DNA from: Hwanghaeella sp965227365
GTDB taxonomy: Bacteria > Pseudomonadota > Alphaproteobacteria > UBA8366 > Aestuariispiraceae
Assembly: GCF_965227365.1 (NCBI RefSeq)
Contig: NZ_OZ245754.1
Location: 4,836,001 to 4,900,000, forward strand
Direction: 5' to 3'
DNA length: 64,000 bases
The translations under genes and the position numbers were made by a program. This document shows positions 53,357 to 61,990 of the stretch, piece after piece (the first letter of the stretch is position 1; every line of letters starts with the position of its first letter). The notes beneath the pieces were generated by a model. The model saw only the letters and a program-made list of their open reading frames with translations, ran no database searches and was not told the DNA's origin.

Positions 53357-54586
53357 ATGAAAGCCGCGGCGAAATCCTCCGTCAAAAAAGTTGTGTTGGC
53401 CTATTCCGGCGGTTTGGATACCTCGATCATCCTGCGATGGCTGCAGGACACCTATCAATGCGAAGTGGTGACCTTCACCGCGGATCTGGGGCAGGGGGAA
53501 GAGCTCGGCCCGGCCCGCCAGAAGGCGGAAATGATGGGTGTGAAGGAGATTTTCATTGAGGATCTCCGGGAAGAATTCGTCCGCGACTATGTGTTCCCGA
53601 TGTTCCGGGCCAATGCGCTTTATGAAGGCGTCTATCTGCTTGGTACCTCGATCGCGCGGCCGCTGATCGCCAAGCGCCAGATCGAAATCGCACGGCAGAC
53701 CGGGGCGGACGCCGTCTGCCATGGTGCGACCGGCAAGGGCAACGACCAGGTTCGCTTCGAACTGGGGTATTACGCGCTGCAGCCGGACATCAAGGTCATT
53801 TCGCCCTGGCGTGAATGGGATCTGACGTCCCGGACCAAGCTGATCGAATTTGCCGAACAGCACCAGATTCCGATCGCCAAGGACAAGCGCGGCGAAGCGC
53901 CGTTTTCCGTCGACGCGAACCTGCTGCACATATCCGCGGAAGGCAAAGTGCTCGAAGATCCGGCCGAAGAGGCGCCGGAATATGTCTATTCCCGCACTGT
54001 TGATCCGATGGAAGCCCCGGACGTGCCGACCGTGGTCGAAATTGCGTTCGAGAAGGGCGATGCCGTCGCGATCGACGGCGAGCGTCTGTCGCCGGCTACC
54101 CTGTTGACCAAGTTGAACGAATTGGCGGGTGCCAACGGCGTCGGTCGCCTGGACCTCGTGGAGAACCGCTTTGTCGGCATGAAGTCGCGCGGCGTGTACG
54201 AAACCCCGGGCGGCACTGTCCTTGTCGCGGCACATCGGGCGATGGAATCCCTGACCCTCGACCGTGAGGCAATGCATCTCAAGGACGAGTTGATGCCGCG
54301 ATACGCCAAGCTGATCTATAACGGCTTCTGGTTCTCGCCGGAGCGCGAGATGCTTCAGGCCCTTATCGATAAGAGCCAGGAGCGCGTAAACGGCAAGGTC
54401 CGCCTGAAACTCTACAAGGGGTCCGTCAGCGTCATCGGCCGTGAGTCGGATGACAGCCTGTATTCCATGGCGCATGTGACCTTCGAAGAAGACGACGTCT
54501 ATGATCAGCACGACGCGGAAGGTTTCATCAAGTTGAACGCATTGCGCCTGCGCCTGGGCACCCTGCGGAACAATCGAAAGTCCTGA
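53357..54586 (+). CDS. argG: Argininosuccinate synthase
   Basis: The 409-residue enzyme joins citrulline and aspartate with ATP in arginine synthesis. It has the PP-loop LAYSGGLDTSII, the CHGATGKGNDQVRFE segment and APFSVDANLLHISAEG. ATG 53357 chosen; a GTG sits one codon upstream. A strong terminator follows. A second arginine gene (probable argD) starts at 63938. Confidence 0.97.
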   Translation: MKAAAKSSVKKVVLAYSGGLDTSIILRWLQDTYQCEVVTFTADLGQGEELGPARQKAEMMGVKEIFIEDLREEFVRDYVFPMFRANALYEGVYLLGTSIARPLIAKRQIEIARQTGADAVCHGATGKGNDQVRFELGYYALQPDIKVISPWREWDLTSRTKLIEFAEQHQIPIAKDKRGEAPFSVDANLLHISAEGKVLEDPAEEAPEYVYSRTVDPMEAPDVPTVVEIAFEKGDAVAIDGERLSPATLLTKLNELAGANGVGRLDLVENRFVGMKSRGVYETPGGTVLVAAHRAMESLTLDREAMHLKDELMPRYAKLIYNGFWFSPEREMLQALIDKSQERVNGKVRLKLYKGSVSVIGRESDDSLYSMAHVTFEEDDVYDQHDAEGFIKLNALRLRLGTLRNNRKS

Positions 54587-54607
54587 TCAAGACATGATCG
54601 ATCGCAG

Positions 54608-54648
54608 CGGGGGGTGACGCCTGACGGCGTTGCTCCCCGTTTGTTTTT
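54608..54648 (+). terminator. Rho-independent terminator after argG
   Basis: CGGGG (54608-54612) pairs with CCCCG (54635-54639) and GACGCC (54616-54621) with GGCGTT (54626-54631), followed by TTTGTTTTT. It starts 21 bp past the argG stop. Confidence 0.85.
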
Positions 54649-54693
54649 GACACTTGGGCGGCAGATTGGGTTACGCGGGCCAGTGCCTCGGCG

Positions 54694-55263
54694 TCAGATG
54701 TATTCCAGGGGCGCGCGATTGTGCAGGATCGATTCCACCCTGGATTCGGGCTCGATCTCGATATGGGCGCTGATGACATGGGACAATCCCTTGCCGTCGG
54801 ACAACGGCAGGTCGATGCCCATGACCTTCATGTAAGGGCGGTCGTGCTGGTCCAGATACCCGTTGACGATGCCGATGAAGGGATCGTTGTCCATGATCTC
54901 GAAATACCGGCCTTCGACGAGTTTCCAAGCCTCCGGCGTGAGCGACGCTTCCCCCAGGACCTTGTTCGTATAATCGACGCCCCACCATTCGGTCAGCTGC
55001 GTGCCCCACAGCACGAAGCGGATCTGAAACGGCTTCCGTTCGATCCTCGCGATCGAAACCTTGCCCAGCCAGGACCGGAAATCCGTGAAGTCGAAATCCC
55101 GGCGTGCCGGAAGGGCGCCGGACCGGCCGCGTTTCGAGTTCCAGATCCGCACCAGATCGGCGAATGGACCGAATTCTTCAGGGTCCGCAGAAATGGGCAG
55201 GCGGGCATATTGCCAGTTAAGCAGGGTCTTAGGGTCGGGCGTCATGGTGTTCCACAAAACCAT
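54694..55263 (-). CDS. PAS-domain protein (PAS_5 type)
   Basis: The 189-residue protein has the PAS_5 layout common in Alphaproteobacteria: a leading W-x-x-K/R-G-x5-P-R-D segment (IWNSKRGRSGALPARRDFDF), then LGKVSIARIERKPFQIRFVLWGTQLTEWWGVDYTNK. No output domain is attached. Ligand and role unknown. ATG 55263 or 55245 (MTPDPK). Confidence 0.8.
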   Translation of the reverse strand: MVLWNTMTPDPKTLLNWQYARLPISADPEEFGPFADLVRIWNSKRGRSGALPARRDFDFTDFRSWLGKVSIARIERKPFQIRFVLWGTQLTEWWGVDYTNKVLGEASLTPEAWKLVEGRYFEIMDNDPFIGIVNGYLDQHDRPYMKVMGIDLPLSDGKGLSHVISAHIEIEPESRVESILHNRAPLEYI

Positions 55264-55481
55264 TTATGCCAGATTTGAAATCACGGCCCAACCAGGGCCG
55301 AACTGGGGTCGAGCGCATCTTGCGGGTCATTAACCCTTTGTATCAAGCCCTATTCAATCGAATGTAGGAGACATTTGTTTGTGGTATTATAGGATGTTCT
55401 CATATCAGAATTTTCTCAACATGTCGTGACGCCGCAGGGATGCTGATTGAATTCGTGTTTTGACCTGCGGATACTCGATCG

Positions 55482-56147
55482 ATGCGGTCTTTGTCCAAAA
55501 TGCAAAAACTGTTGTTTCTGTTTCTGCTGCTTTTCTTTCTGGCCCCGCCGTATGGGGGGACGGACGGAGGAAACGGAATCCCAGTAGACGGTCCGGCCGC
55601 CCATGCCGCGGACTTGCAGGCGGGGGCCGCGATTGTCGGTGGTTCGTGGTACGGCGATCCACCGGCCCTGACCGGGGAAAAACGCGCATTCACCTGGCGA
55701 TGGAAACCGACACGGATCCCGCCTTACCTGTTTGACCGCGTCGGCAGTACCGAAAAGGTTTCGCTGGCCGATTTCGAAGGCAAGGTCGTATTGGTGAATG
55801 TCTGGGCGACGTGGTGCCCGCCTTGTGTGGCCGAGATGCCGGCGCTCGACAATCTTCAACTGTTACGCGGGGGAGAGGACTTCGCGGTCGTGGCGATTTC
55901 AGTCGACAGCCAGGGACCCGACATTGTTACAGCCTTTCTGGACAAACACGGTCTGGAAAACCTTGCGCCTTATATCGGCAAGGGTCGTGAAACATTCGAC
56001 CATTTCCGGATGTCGGAATTACCGACCACCTTCCTGCTGGGCCGTGATGGAAGCGTCTGGGGGGCGATGGCCGGGCCTGCCGAATGGGACAGCCGCGAAG
56101 CCTTGGCATTGATCGACTATGCGATCGGCCTGACGCCTGGCTATTAG
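55482..56147 (+). CDS. TlpA-like thioredoxin-fold protein
   Basis: The 221-residue protein has an N-terminal membrane anchor or signal (KLLFLFLLLFFLAPP) and a periplasmic thioredoxin domain with the CxxC in NVWATWCPPCVAEMPAL (Cys112, Cys115) and the cis-Pro in SELPTTFLL. It reduces disulfides, for example in cytochrome c or copper-site assembly. A ~70-residue spacer between anchor and domain is unusual but unrecognised. The 218 bp upstream is AT-rich and probably holds its promoter. Confidence 0.9.
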   Translation: MRSLSKMQKLLFLFLLLFFLAPPYGGTDGGNGIPVDGPAAHAADLQAGAAIVGGSWYGDPPALTGEKRAFTWRWKPTRIPPYLFDRVGSTEKVSLADFEGKVVLVNVWATWCPPCVAEMPALDNLQLLRGGEDFAVVAISVDSQGPDIVTAFLDKHGLENLAPYIGKGRETFDHFRMSELPTTFLLGRDGSVWGAMAGPAEWDSREALALIDYAIGLTPGY

Positions 56148-56161
56148 GCGGCCGTTTGCCG

Positions 56162-56395
56162 TCAGTCCTGAAATTTTTCGGCGAAGTGGAGGAGGGCGCG
56201 GATTCGTTCGTCCCGTTCCAGCGGGTTCGCCTTTAGCGAGACCGGCGGCAGATGCCGTTTCGCGGCGTGGCGCTGAGTTTTCTTCGGCAGGACCTTCTCT
56301 TCGTCCAGGCGAACCGCAAAGACGCGGATTTCCAACGAGTCGCCATAACCGTCGACATCGCCAGCCCAATCCCGATAACCGCGCTTTTTCAACAT
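56162..56395 (-). CDS. Small basic hypothetical protein
   Basis: A 77-residue basic protein (MLKKRGYRDWAGDVDGYGDSL...). I do not recognise it. Codon third positions are GC-rich as in real genes here, which supports it. It starts 108 bp after the htpG stop on the same strand and ends 14 bp from the tlpA-like stop. Confidence 0.55.
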   Translation of the reverse strand: MLKKRGYRDWAGDVDGYGDSLEIRVFAVRLDEEKVLPKKTQRHAAKRHLPPVSLKANPLERDERIRALLHFAEKFQD

Positions 56396-56503
56396 AACGG
56401 CGGCAATAGCATTGTTTGCGGCCGGGCGGAAGACCTCAGCGGCCGGGGCATTCCTGCGGCGGCCGGCCGTTCACGCGCCGGCACGCCGAGGAAAGAGGGG
56501 CCG

Positions 56504-58390
56504 TCAGCGAATCGCCTTGGTCATGACCGACGTCATGCGTTGCGCGAAACCCGCCGGATCCGGCAAGGGCTCGCCTTCCATGATCCGCGCCTGGTCCAAC
56601 AGCAGGAAGGCCGCGTCCTTGACGTCGCCCGCCGCCTTTTCCGACAGTGCCTTGATCAACGCATGCCCGGGATTGATTTCCAGAATCCGCGGCGCACCCT
56701 GGTCCAACTGCTTGTGCTGCTTTAGAAGTCGTTCCAGATGCATGTCCATCGCGCCCTCATCGGCGACGAGGCAGCAGGGGGAGGAGGTCAGTCGGTCGGA
56801 CTTACGCACATCCTTGACGGCGTCGCCCAGGGCGTCGCGTAGCGCGGTGACCAGGGCATCGACAGTCTCGGCCGACGCATTGTCCTCTGACTTGTCGGCA
56901 TCTTTCTTCTCGTCGTCCTTTTCCACCGTCTTGATCTTGGAAAGGTCCGCGCCGCCGCGGGTGACGGATTTGATCGCCTTGCCATCGAATTCGCCGACCG
57001 ACGGGATCCAGAACTCGTCGACCGGGTCGGTCATGTACAGGACCTCGACCCCTTTCGCGGCAAAGCCTTCCAGTTGCGGGGAACGGCTCAACGTATCCTG
57101 ATCGTCGCCGGCGATGTAATAAATCGTGTCCTGGCCTTCCTTCATTGCCGCGACATAATCCGCGAGCGAGACCCAGCCTTCCCGCGTCGTCGATTTGAAG
57201 CGCATCAGCTTCATCAACTCGTCGCGGTGTTCCAGACTTTCGTATACGCCTTCCTTCAAGACGGCGCCGAAGGCGTCCCAGAAGGTCGCATAAGCGTCGG
57301 CATCTTTGTCGGCCTTCTTCGAAAGCTCGCCCAGAACGCGTTTGACGAGACCTGACCGAATCTTGGAAACGACCGGATTGTTCTGCAGCATCTCGCGCGA
57401 AATGTTGAGCGGTAGATCCTGCGAGTCGATGACCCCGCGCAGGAAACGCAGCCAGGACGGAACCAGGTCCTCGCATTCATCCGTGATGAAGACGCGCTTC
57501 ACATACAGTTTCAGCTTCGACTTGCGGTCCGGATGGAACAGGTCGAAGGGCCGCATGGTGGGGATAAAGATCAGACCGGCATATTCGATGACGCCTTCGG
57601 CCCGGAAATGCAGGGTGGCCCACGGATCGTCGAAGGCGTGCGATACGTGGTGGTAGAACTCCTTGTACTGCTGTTCGTCGACCTCAGATTTGTTGCGGGT
57701 CCACAGCGCGGAGGCCGCGTTCAGCTGTTTCGGATAATCCTCACCCTCGCCGGCGATCTTGATCGGGAAGGGGATGTGATCGGAATAGGTCTTGATGATC
57801 TGGGCGATCCGCTGCTCGGCCAAAAACTCGACCGCATCATCCTTCATGTGCAGGGTGATGGTGGTGCCACGGGTGTCGCGGGAAGCGGGTTCGATCGTGA
57901 AATCGCCCCGGCCGTCGCTGACCCATTGCCAGGCTTCCTTCTCGCCGGCGCGGCGGCTGACGACATGAACCGTGTCCGCCACCATGAAGGCGGCATAGAA
58001 GCCGACGCCGAATTGACCGATCAGGGAAACGTCCTTCTTCTGATCGCCGGTCAATTGGGACACGAAATTGGAGGTACCGGATCGCGCGATGGTGCCCAGG
58101 TTGCCGATCAATTCATCCTTGGTCATGCCCGACCCGTTGTCGGAAATGGTCAGCGTCTTGCCGTCCTTGTCGAAGGAGAGATCGATCTGGAAATCGGCCC
58201 CGCCGTCCAACAGGGCGGGCTCGGTCAGGGCCTGATAGCGCAGCCGGTCGCAGGCATCCGCGGCGTTGGAGATCAATTCCCGCAGGAAGATCTCCCGCTC
58301 GCTGTAAAGCGCATTGGCAACGATATCCAAAAGCCGGCCGACTTCGGCCTGAAAGGAATGTTTTTCCGTCTTAGTCGCGGTGTCCGCCAT
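56504..58390 (-). CDS. htpG: Chaperone protein HtpG (Hsp90)
   Basis: The 628-residue chaperone has the GHKL ATP site (ELISNAADACDRLR, DNGSGMTKDEL, GQFGVGFYAAFMV), the middle domain (GVIDSQDLPLNISREMLQ) and a C-terminal dimerisation domain. CAGGAGG precedes ATG 58390. It has a ~200-bp leader with a strong hairpin, and lies downstream of glutaminase. Confidence 0.96.
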   Translation of the reverse strand: MADTATKTEKHSFQAEVGRLLDIVANALYSEREIFLRELISNAADACDRLRYQALTEPALLDGGADFQIDLSFDKDGKTLTISDNGSGMTKDELIGNLGTIARSGTSNFVSQLTGDQKKDVSLIGQFGVGFYAAFMVADTVHVVSRRAGEKEAWQWVSDGRGDFTIEPASRDTRGTTITLHMKDDAVEFLAEQRIAQIIKTYSDHIPFPIKIAGEGEDYPKQLNAASALWTRNKSEVDEQQYKEFYHHVSHAFDDPWATLHFRAEGVIEYAGLIFIPTMRPFDLFHPDRKSKLKLYVKRVFITDECEDLVPSWLRFLRGVIDSQDLPLNISREMLQNNPVVSKIRSGLVKRVLGELSKKADKDADAYATFWDAFGAVLKEGVYESLEHRDELMKLMRFKSTTREGWVSLADYVAAMKEGQDTIYYIAGDDQDTLSRSPQLEGFAAKGVEVLYMTDPVDEFWIPSVGEFDGKAIKSVTRGGADLSKIKTVEKDDEKKDADKSEDNASAETVDALVTALRDALGDAVKDVRKSDRLTSSPCCLVADEGAMDMHLERLLKQHKQLDQGAPRILEINPGHALIKALSEKAAGDVKDAAFLLLDQARIMEGEPLPDPAGFAQRMTSVMTKAIR

Positions 58391-58446
58391 GTTTTCCTCC
58401 TGCACGGCCTTCTAGCTAGCAGTGCTCTTCCACAGTCTCGCGGTGT

Positions 58447-58491
58447 CGTCCTTTCCGGCCTTTCGATGAAAGGCCCCCAAACGGAAGGACG
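58447..58491 (-). promoter_or_regulatory. Stable nested hairpin upstream of htpG
   Basis: GGCCTTTC (58457-58464) and GAAAGGCC (58468-58475) form a perfect 8-bp stem with a 3-nt loop. CGTCCTTTCC (58447-58456) and GGAAGGACG (58483-58491) can pair outside it with one bulge. It lies 57-101 nt before the htpG start. With no T-tract on the minus strand it looks like a leader structure more than a terminator for glsA. Confidence 0.5.
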
Positions 58492-58593
58492 CGGCCCGGA
58501 TATAGGCAAGCCTTCCGGGCAGGGCAAGGTTAGGCGGCACGCTTTGGAGATTCCGGCCCAGGCGGAAGCAGGCGCCCTGTCGGGAAGGATGGG

Positions 58594-59544
58594 TCAAAAA
58601 ATCGACCAGCCGGTTTCCCGTGCCAGCATTTCCAGCGCCAGGGTGCCGGCATGGGAATTCCCGTTCTTGTTCAAACCGGGGGACCACACGGCGAGGGCCG
58701 CAATGTCGGGCACGATGCATAATATGCCGCCGCCGACACCGCTCTTGCCCGGTAGACCGACTTTGAAGGCGAAATCACCCGACGCGTCGTAATGGCCGCA
58801 CGTCAACATGATGGCGTTGATCCGCCGCGCCCGCGAGGGCGTGACGATCCTCTTCCCGCTGATCGGGTCGCGGCCGTCCGCCGCCAGGAACAGTCCGGCG
58901 CGGGCAAGCTGCTTGCAGCTCATGGCGATGGCGCATTGATGGAAATAGACCCGCAAGGCGCGCTCGACCGAGTTTTCCATATTGCCGAAACTTTTCATGA
59001 AGTTCGCCAGGCTGGCGTTGCGGAAACCATGCGCGGCTTCGGACTCGGCTACTTCCCGGTCGATGGCGATCGTCTCGTCATGCGCGGTCGAGCGCATGAA
59101 GTCGAGAATTTCGCGGATAGCGTCGATCCCGGCCTCGCCGCTGCCCCGGCCGCCGGGATCTGCCCGGTTCGACAGAATGACGTCGGTGACGACAATGGCG
59201 CCCGCGTTGATCAACGGGTTCCGGGGAATGCCGTGTTCCCGTTCCAATTGGATGATTGAGTTGAAGGCCGAGCCGGAGGGTTCGCGACCGACCCGTTCCC
59301 ACAGGTCGTTGCCGATTTTGCCGAGCGCCATGGTCAGGGTGAAGACCTTGGAAATCGATTGGATCGAGAACACCGTATCGGCCGCTCCCGTCTGTGCGGT
59401 TTCACCCTTGCAGGTGATGACGGCCATGCCGAATTGTTCTCGCTCGACTCGGGCCAGGGCGGGTATATAGTCGGCGACGCGGCCCTCTGACAGGTGCGGT
59501 CCGATCTTGTCGGCGATCCCGTCCAGAATGGGTTGAAGGTCCAT
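58594..59544 (-). CDS. glsA: Glutaminase
   Basis: The 316-residue enzyme hydrolyses glutamine to glutamate and ammonia. It has the beta-lactamase-like SxxK (Ser63-Lys66 in FSIQSISKVF), NPLINAGAI, and the C-terminal GLPGKSGVGGGI. ATG 59544 is preceded by GGAAAAAG; a TTG four codons upstream is not needed. It is divergent from the Anbu gene and upstream of htpG. Confidence 0.95.
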   Translation of the reverse strand: MDLQPILDGIADKIGPHLSEGRVADYIPALARVEREQFGMAVITCKGETAQTGAADTVFSIQSISKVFTLTMALGKIGNDLWERVGREPSGSAFNSIIQLEREHGIPRNPLINAGAIVVTDVILSNRADPGGRGSGEAGIDAIREILDFMRSTAHDETIAIDREVAESEAAHGFRNASLANFMKSFGNMENSVERALRVYFHQCAIAMSCKQLARAGLFLAADGRDPISGKRIVTPSRARRINAIMLTCGHYDASGDFAFKVGLPGKSGVGGGILCIVPDIAALAVWSPGLNKNGNSHAGTLALEMLARETGWSIF

Positions 59545-59641
59545 TTCTTTTTCCAATCGGTCGAACCTGAAACAACCAGACGATCCGGAACCAAAACCGG
59601 AAATGTATCCGGAGAATAATCCGGACAGTGGGGAGGAACCA

Positions 59642-60373
59642 ATGACTTATTGCTTGGGAATCCTGTTGCCGGAAGGATTGGTGCTTGCCTCCGACTCCCG
59701 GACGAATGCCGGCGTCGATCAGATTGCCCTCGTTCGCAAGCTGGCCACGTTCAAGATGCCGGGTGAACGCATGATCGCTCTGCTCTCGGCAGGGAATCTG
59801 GCGACAACGCAAGCTGTCGTAACCTTGCTTCGCCAAGCGGCCGGTCATGGCGGGGAACGCGATTTGATGGCGGTTGAATCGCTGTTCGACGCGGCGGTGG
59901 TTGTCGGCGACACCTACCGCGCCGTTCTAAATCAGGACCAGGAAGCGGTTCGGCCCTATGGCGATGCGACGGGCAGCTTCCTGATCGCCGGTCAGATCCG
60001 GGGCGATCGTCCGCGGCTTTTCCAAATGTATCCCGCCGGGAACTTCATCGAGGCGACACCGCGGACCCAATTCCTGCAGATCGGAGAGACGAAATACGGC
60101 AAGCCGATCCTGGACCGCGCCCTTCATTTCGATAGTTCCATCGCGCATTCGGCTAAACTCGCCCTGCTGTCCTTTGACGCGACGATCAGGTCCAACCTCT
60201 CGGTCGGGCCGCCGATCGATCTGTTATGTTACAAAAAGGACAGTTTCTCGACCGACGGGCTGCGGAAATACAGCGGCAATGACGAAGCCTGGGAGAGCAT
60301 TCGGGAGGCCTATTCGACCGGCTTGATGAATGTGCTGGAAAACATTCCCAATCCGGTCACCGGGGTCGATTGA
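59642..60373 (+). CDS. Anbu-type proteasome-like peptidase
   Basis: The 243-residue protein begins MTYCLGILLPEGLVLASDSRTNAG: after Met removal Thr1 would be the nucleophile, with Asp17 and Lys32 completing the proteasomal active site. The length and the LLSAGNLATTQAV segment match Anbu, the bacterial ancestral beta-subunit homologue, which forms open ring-like assemblies. GGGGAGGAA precedes the ATG. The usual companions (transglutaminase-like, alpha-E, ATP-grasp) are absent. Confidence 0.9.
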   Translation: MTYCLGILLPEGLVLASDSRTNAGVDQIALVRKLATFKMPGERMIALLSAGNLATTQAVVTLLRQAAGHGGERDLMAVESLFDAAVVVGDTYRAVLNQDQEAVRPYGDATGSFLIAGQIRGDRPRLFQMYPAGNFIEATPRTQFLQIGETKYGKPILDRALHFDSSIAHSAKLALLSFDATIRSNLSVGPPIDLLCYKKDSFSTDGLRKYSGNDEAWESIREAYSTGLMNVLENIPNPVTGVD

Positions 60374-60419
60374 CCCCGGAAGGGCCCATGGCACTCGAAC
60401 AATTGAGCGCAATGGCCGG

Positions 60420-60995
60420 CTATAATTCCGTTTCCGTCTCCGCGTCCACGATCCTGCGGGCGGTTTCATAGTCGAACCCCTGGCGTCCCAGTGCGGCAAG
60501 ATCCCGGTCCCGGTTTTCCTGTCTCGCCGTTTGCCGGAAGGGTCCGATGCGGCGGCGACGGGCATAGTTCATGGCGGCTTCGCGGTTCGCGTCGGCGCCA
60601 TCGGCGCGATGTTCTTCCCGCAGGGCCTCCAGACTACGGTCGATCAATTCCGCCGGTACGCCTTTCTGGCGCAGTTTCATTGCAATCGCCCTGTCCGACA
60701 GCCCCCGTCGGTGCAGGCTGGTCACCCTCGCTTCCGCATAGGCCGCATCATCCAGCAGGCCCGCCCGCTGATACCGTTCGATCAGGCTGTCGATGAACCG
60801 AGCACCTTCTTCCCTGTCGGTCCCGTGTTCCTTGGCGCTGGCCTCTACCCGGCGCATGAGCACTCGGCGTAGATTCTCCGAGGAACTGGCAAACCGCTCC
60901 AGATAGAACAGCGCGGATTTTTCCAACCTCTCCGGCGTGGCCTTCTTGGGTCCTCGTCTCGGGCGGCTGGAATTTTGCCGATTGTCAACGGCCAT
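60420..60995 (-). CDS. recX: Regulatory protein RecX
   Basis: The 191-residue protein has the tandem three-helix RecX repeats (RLEKSALFYLERFASSSENLRRVLMRR; ERYQRAGLLDDAAYAEARV; RGLSDRAIAMKLRQKGV). It binds and restrains RecA filaments. GAGG is 6 bp before ATG 60995, which decides among three in-frame starts. No recA is nearby. Confidence 0.9.
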   Translation of the reverse strand: MAVDNRQNSSRPRRGPKKATPERLEKSALFYLERFASSSENLRRVLMRRVEASAKEHGTDREEGARFIDSLIERYQRAGLLDDAAYAEARVTSLHRRGLSDRAIAMKLRQKGVPAELIDRSLEALREEHRADGADANREAAMNYARRRRIGPFRQTARQENRDRDLAALGRQGFDYETARRIVDAETETEL

Positions 60996-61023
60996 TGACA
61001 TCCTCAACAGAAAAATAGGCGTT

Positions 61024-61050
61024 TGTCACAATCCAAGTGACACCGGTCAC
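61024..61050. promoter_or_regulatory. Clustered TGTCAC/GTGACA repeats upstream of recX
   Basis: TGTCAC (61024-61029) and GTGACA (61037-61042) form an inverted repeat with a 7-bp spacer; GGTCAC (61045-61050) adds a partial third copy. They lie about 30 bp upstream of recX and look like an operator. Not a LexA box of the alphaproteobacterial GTTC-N7-GTTC type. Confidence 0.35.
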
Positions 61051-61089
61051 AGCCGCTCGGTCAAGCCGGACGTACTATCAAACCGTGAT

Positions 61090-61206
61090 CAGGGACGGAT
61101 ACCCCTGGTGAGTGACTTACTTGTGGATGTGCTAGTTCACGCCGGCCCACGGGTCGGCAATGGGAAGCCGGAAGACTGGTGGCGAAACCTGCCCCTCCCA
61201 TCCGAC
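61090..61206 (+). ncRNA. Possible structured RNA beside recX
   Basis: No coding gene fits here. GTCGG (61153-61157) plus ATGGGA (61160-61165) pair with TCCCAT (61196-61201) plus CCGAC (61202-61206), an 11-bp stem with a 2-nt bulge closing a 30-nt GC-rich loop. A terminator-like hairpin follows at 61227. The 5' boundary is a guess; no known family recognised. Confidence 0.3.
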
Positions 61207-61226
61207 ATCGGTCTCCTGGTTTAAAG

Positions 61227-61252
61227 ACGGCGGCGTCATATGGCGCCGCCGT
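61227..61252. terminator. Terminator hairpin after the 61262 gene
   Basis: Perfect 9-bp arms ACGGCGGCG (61227-61235) and CGCCGCCGT (61244-61252) with an 8-nt loop, 9 bp past the stop of the minus-strand membrane protein gene; CTTTAAA follows on the minus strand. TTACCATTTCT on the plus strand would also allow the other direction. Confidence 0.6.
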
Positions 61253-61261
61253 TTACCATTT

Positions 61262-61852
61262 CTAGGCCTGTCGACCGTATTTCGACCAAGTTATTTGGAT
61301 AAGGATGCCGCACAGGCTGCCAAGCAGCACTGCAGGTAGCCCGAATATCGTCAGAACGAATCCAAGCGTCCATAACCCCACGGCCAGGAAAGCTGTAAGT
61401 GCTGATAGCGGCTCCGCTCCAAAAAACGGCATGCTGAAGAACAAAGCGATCAGAATGCTGGGTATTGCGACTGCAATGAGCGCGGAGATACCTCCGCCGA
61501 GGGCAGCTCGACGCAGAGTCTTTGAATGTAGTGGGCTGTCTGAAACAAACTTGGACATAGGATCTTCGCCAACAATCGCGCCAAAAACTGCCCCCAAGAT
61601 GATCGAAATCGTCAAGAGTGCAGATGAAAGATCCTCAAACCCCTTTGGATTAATGACGCTCCAAAGCAAAGAGCCCACACTTGCAGCGAGTATTCCTGCC
61701 AGTGACATAAAGAAAACTGAAACTCGCACGCGTGATTTCACGGTAGTACCTAATCGACAATAATTTTGGTCGGCGGCCTCATAGGAAAGCCTTGCGGCAG
61801 CGAGCGCTGACCAAATCGTGTGTACAAAAAAGGTATATTCCTCACGATCCAT
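61262..61852 (-). CDS. Hypothetical membrane protein
   Basis: The 196-residue protein has a soluble N-terminal helix and about five hydrophobic segments (VSVFFMSLAGILAASVGSLLW, SALLTISIILGAVFGAIVG, ISALIAVAIPSILIALFFS, LTAFLAVGLWTLGFVLTIFG, VLLGSLCGILIQI). I do not recognise it. The gene is visibly AT-richer than its flanks, hinting at transfer. ATG 61852 chosen over an upstream TTG. It is divergent from the ABC-2 permease pair. Confidence 0.7.
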   Translation of the reverse strand: MDREEYTFFVHTIWSALAAARLSYEAADQNYCRLGTTVKSRVRVSVFFMSLAGILAASVGSLLWSVINPKGFEDLSSALLTISIILGAVFGAIVGEDPMSKFVSDSPLHSKTLRRAALGGGISALIAVAIPSILIALFFSMPFFGAEPLSALTAFLAVGLWTLGFVLTIFGLPAVLLGSLCGILIQITWSKYGRQA

Positions 61853-61990
61853 GTCCAATCTTTGGCATGCGTTGGCGTGTGGTCGGTCGTTCGGGAGCTA
61901 TGGCTTCTCTTGCCGGGACATGTGCCGCACTTTATGGTCCGCGGCATTCAACCGCCCCCCAAGAACAAGAAACAGCGGATTGTTCCCGCC

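Noticed and set aside
58391..58491. ROSE-type RNA thermometer before htpG
   Set aside because: The hairpin does not include the Shine-Dalgarno, and no sequence complementary to AGGAGG lies near it.
61153..61206. Cobalamin riboswitch, because of AATGGGAAGCCGG followed by GCCCC
   Set aside because: The conserved B12-box and the rest of the core are missing, and no cobalamin gene follows.
60937..61224. 95-codon plus-strand frame between recX and the membrane protein gene
   Set aside because: It runs antisense into recX, has no ribosome-binding site and no family-like sequence.
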